Both the position numbers and the translations under genes were made by a program. Below are positions 6,195-7,455 of a stretch of 7,455 nucleotides of DNA, in pieces. The stretch is from assembly GCA_005792225.1 (NCBI GenBank), contig SXSP01000437.1, positions 1 to 7,455 on the forward strand, in the 5' to 3' direction. How positions within the stretch are numbered: the stretch's first letter is position 1; every line of letters begins with the position of its first letter. The stretch comes from Bdellovibrionales bacterium. Its GTDB lineage: Bacteria > Bdellovibrionota > Bdellovibrionia > Bdellovibrionales > JAMPXM01. The notes below the pieces were generated by a model, which worked only from the letters and a program-made list of their open reading frames with translations, was not told the DNA's origin and searched no databases.

Positions 6195-6902
6195 ATGAGA
6201 GGACAATTGATCGTTAATTGCCTATCCTTCCTGGTGGTCAGCGCGGCCAATGCGCAAGCCAAATTTGAGCGCGCGATCACGGTCACTGGTTCGTGCCTGC
6301 GATCCGTGGTTCCCGATCGGAGCTCGGTCGTCGTCGTGGCTGACGTCCTGAAGCCAGACCTTCAGACGGCGTCGAACGAAGCGATGGATGTTTACAACAA
6401 AATGAGAAAGGCCGTGCAGGGTCTTAATTTAAAAGACCTGGAATTGGCGACGAGCGAATCGACTTTTCAAGAAGAGCGCGAATGGCAAAAGGATCGCGCG
6501 GTCTTTAAAGGGTTCCGCGCGCGCATGGGCCTTAAAGTTTCCACGAGCGAAGTCTCGCGTCTCGGCGAAGTGATCGCGATCGCTTCCAAACACGGAATTC
6601 GGCAAATCTCGAGCCTCAGTACCTTCGTCTCGCCCGAGCGTTCAAAGGCGGAGCGCGAATCTTGCCTGGAAGAGGCGATGAAAAATGCACGCGCCAAGGC
6701 CGATATCGTCGCCAAAGCCGCAAGCGCGAAGGTGGGCAAAATTCTTGAAGTCACCGAACAGCCGGCGGACGGAGGAATAGTCGTTCCCCCGATGCGCATG
6801 CGAACGATGAAAGCCGAAATGCAAGCTGCCGACGCACCCGTCGTCGAAGCGGGCTCGGAGAAGATGACCGTCAATATCATCGCCACATTTGGGATCGATT
6901 AA
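6195..6902 (+). CDS. Exported SIMPL-domain (DUF541, YggE-like) protein
   Basis: The 235-residue product starts with a signal peptide, LIVNCLSFLVVSAANA, with probable cleavage after residue 20 (ANA/QA), so it should be periplasmic. The rest is one SIMPL domain: ITVTGSCLRSVVPDRSSVVV (28-47) matches the family opening ITVTGxGxxxxxPDxA; a helix with NKMRKAVQGL follows; GFRARMGLKVST (106-117) and the RLGEVIAIASKHG helix (122-134) match the second half; then the ARAKADIVAKAASAKVGKILEV helix and strand (165-186). A methionine-rich linker, PPMRMRTMKAEM (198-209), precedes the last strand MTVNIIATF. E. coli YggE, the best-known relative, lowers oxidative damage by an unclear mechanism; other members are membrane-linked. 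Catalytic residues are not known for the family. It lies 12 nt before the flavin reductase gene and is probably co-transcribed with it. Confidence 0.9.
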   Translation: MRGQLIVNCLSFLVVSAANAQAKFERAITVTGSCLRSVVPDRSSVVVVADVLKPDLQTASNEAMDVYNKMRKAVQGLNLKDLELATSESTFQEEREWQKDRAVFKGFRARMGLKVSTSEVSRLGEVIAIASKHGIRQISSLSTFVSPERSKAERESCLEEAMKNARAKADIVAKAASAKVGKILEVTEQPADGGIVVPPMRMRTMKAEMQAADAPVVEAGSEKMTVNIIATFGID

Positions 6903-6903
6903 A

Positions 6904-6910
6904 AAGGAGA
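6904..6910 (+). promoter_or_regulatory. Shine-Dalgarno of FMN reductase gene
   Basis: AAGGAGA begins two bases after the SIMPL stop codon and ends 4 nt before the ATG at 6915, a strong site that fixes the start. Confidence 0.8.
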
Positions 6911-6914
6911 AGTC

Positions 6915-7455
6915 ATGGCTGCGCCGAAAGTTCTAGCCCTCGCAGGAAGTCTTCGAAGCGGCTCATGGAACAAGAAGCTCATCCGCATCGCCGCGGAGAT
7001 TGCCCGCCAGCAAGGCGCGGAGGTGACCTTAATTGATCTTCGCGACTATCAGCTTCCGATCTTCGATGAAGATCTTGAGTCGGCCTCAGGACTTCCCGCG
7101 AACGGTAGAAAGTTGAAAGATCTTTTCATCGGTCACGATGCGCTTCTGCTCGCGTGTCCCGAGTACAACAGCTCGATCACGGGTGTCCTCAAAAACACGA
7201 TTGATTGGGTTTCCCGGCCGGCTCAAAACGAAAAGCCGCTGGCCGCCTTTAAGGGAAAAGTTTGCTGTCTCCTCGCGGCCTCGCCAGGTGCTCTCGGCGG
7301 ACTCAGGGGACTCGTGACGGTTCGATCGATCCTCGGCAATATCGGATGCCTCGTGATGCCCAATCAGGTTGCCGTCTCAAAAGCCGATCAAGCGTTCGAT
7401 GAAATGGATCAACTTAAAGATTCGAAAGTGCATGCGCAGATCGAGGCCGCAGTCA
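6915..7455 (+). CDS. NADPH-dependent FMN reductase-family flavoprotein, 3' partial
   Basis: The frame opens at ATG 6915 and is still open at the window edge, giving 180 residues of a family whose members are usually about 175-200 long, so only the tail is missing. The flavodoxin-like fold is evident: KVLALAGSLRSGSWNKKL (5-22), whose GSLRxxSxN loop binds the FMN phosphate; LIDLRDYQLPIFDED (39-53); LLLACPEYNSSITGVLKNTIDW (77-98), with PEYNxSxxGxLKNxIDW lining the flavin; and LLAASPGALGGLRGL (119-133). Relatives (YieF/ChrR, azoreductase-like and arsenic-linked ArsH-like proteins) transfer electrons from NAD(P)H to FMN, quinones or other acceptors in the cytoplasm, some as protection against redox cyclers; the acceptor here cannot be told. 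It has a strong Shine-Dalgarno and follows the SIMPL gene by 12 nt. Confidence 0.9.
   Translation, partial: MAAPKVLALAGSLRSGSWNKKLIRIAAEIARQQGAEVTLIDLRDYQLPIFDEDLESASGLPANGRKLKDLFIGHDALLLACPEYNSSITGVLKNTIDWVSRPAQNEKPLAAFKGKVCCLLAASPGALGGLRGLVTVRSILGNIGCLVMPNQVAVSKADQAFDEMDQLKDSKVHAQIEAAV

Overview
The window looks like chromosomal DNA from a Gram-negative bacterium. Gene density is very high, two products carry Sec-type signal peptides, there is a periplasmic-type trypsin fold protease, and GC content is moderately high. Bdellovibrionota or a neighbouring proteobacterial-like lineage is my guess from the gene style only, at low confidence. I see no RNA genes, CRISPR array, phage genes or transposase.

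Layout. (1) 1-1479, plus strand: the 3' part of a gene for a HEXXH zinc metallopeptidase whose beginning lies off the left edge. (2) 1480-1565: a short gap dominated by a perfect 24-bp inverted repeat with a 3-nt loop (1501-1551), the most striking non-coding structure here. (3) 1566-4244, plus strand: three tightly packed genes that look like one translation-coupled operon. They are a divergent SelO pseudokinase-fold AMP transferase, a TruC-type tRNA pseudouridine synthase overlapping it by 20 nt, and a small ankyrin-repeat protein overlapping that by 4 nt. (4) 4218-6119, minus strand: an exported trypsin-like serine protease with a long unrecognised C-terminal region. It converges on the ankyrin gene and overlaps it tail to tail by 27 nt. 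(5) 6120-6194: a 75-nt divergent promoter region. (6) 6195-6902, plus strand: an exported SIMPL-domain (YggE/DUF541) protein. It is followed 12 nt later by (7) an NADPH-dependent FMN reductase-family gene at 6915 that runs off the right edge.

How they may work together. SelO (redox-linked protein AMPylation), the SIMPL protein (linked to oxidative stress in YggE) and the flavin reductase give the window a loose redox and stress theme. The exported protease divergent from the SIMPL gene fits envelope quality control. These links are inference from family knowledge and gene order. The parts most worth following up are the palindrome placed just before a selO gene with no visible Shine-Dalgarno sequence, the unusual SelO C-terminus, the protease's C-terminal region, and the unfamiliar metallopeptidase.
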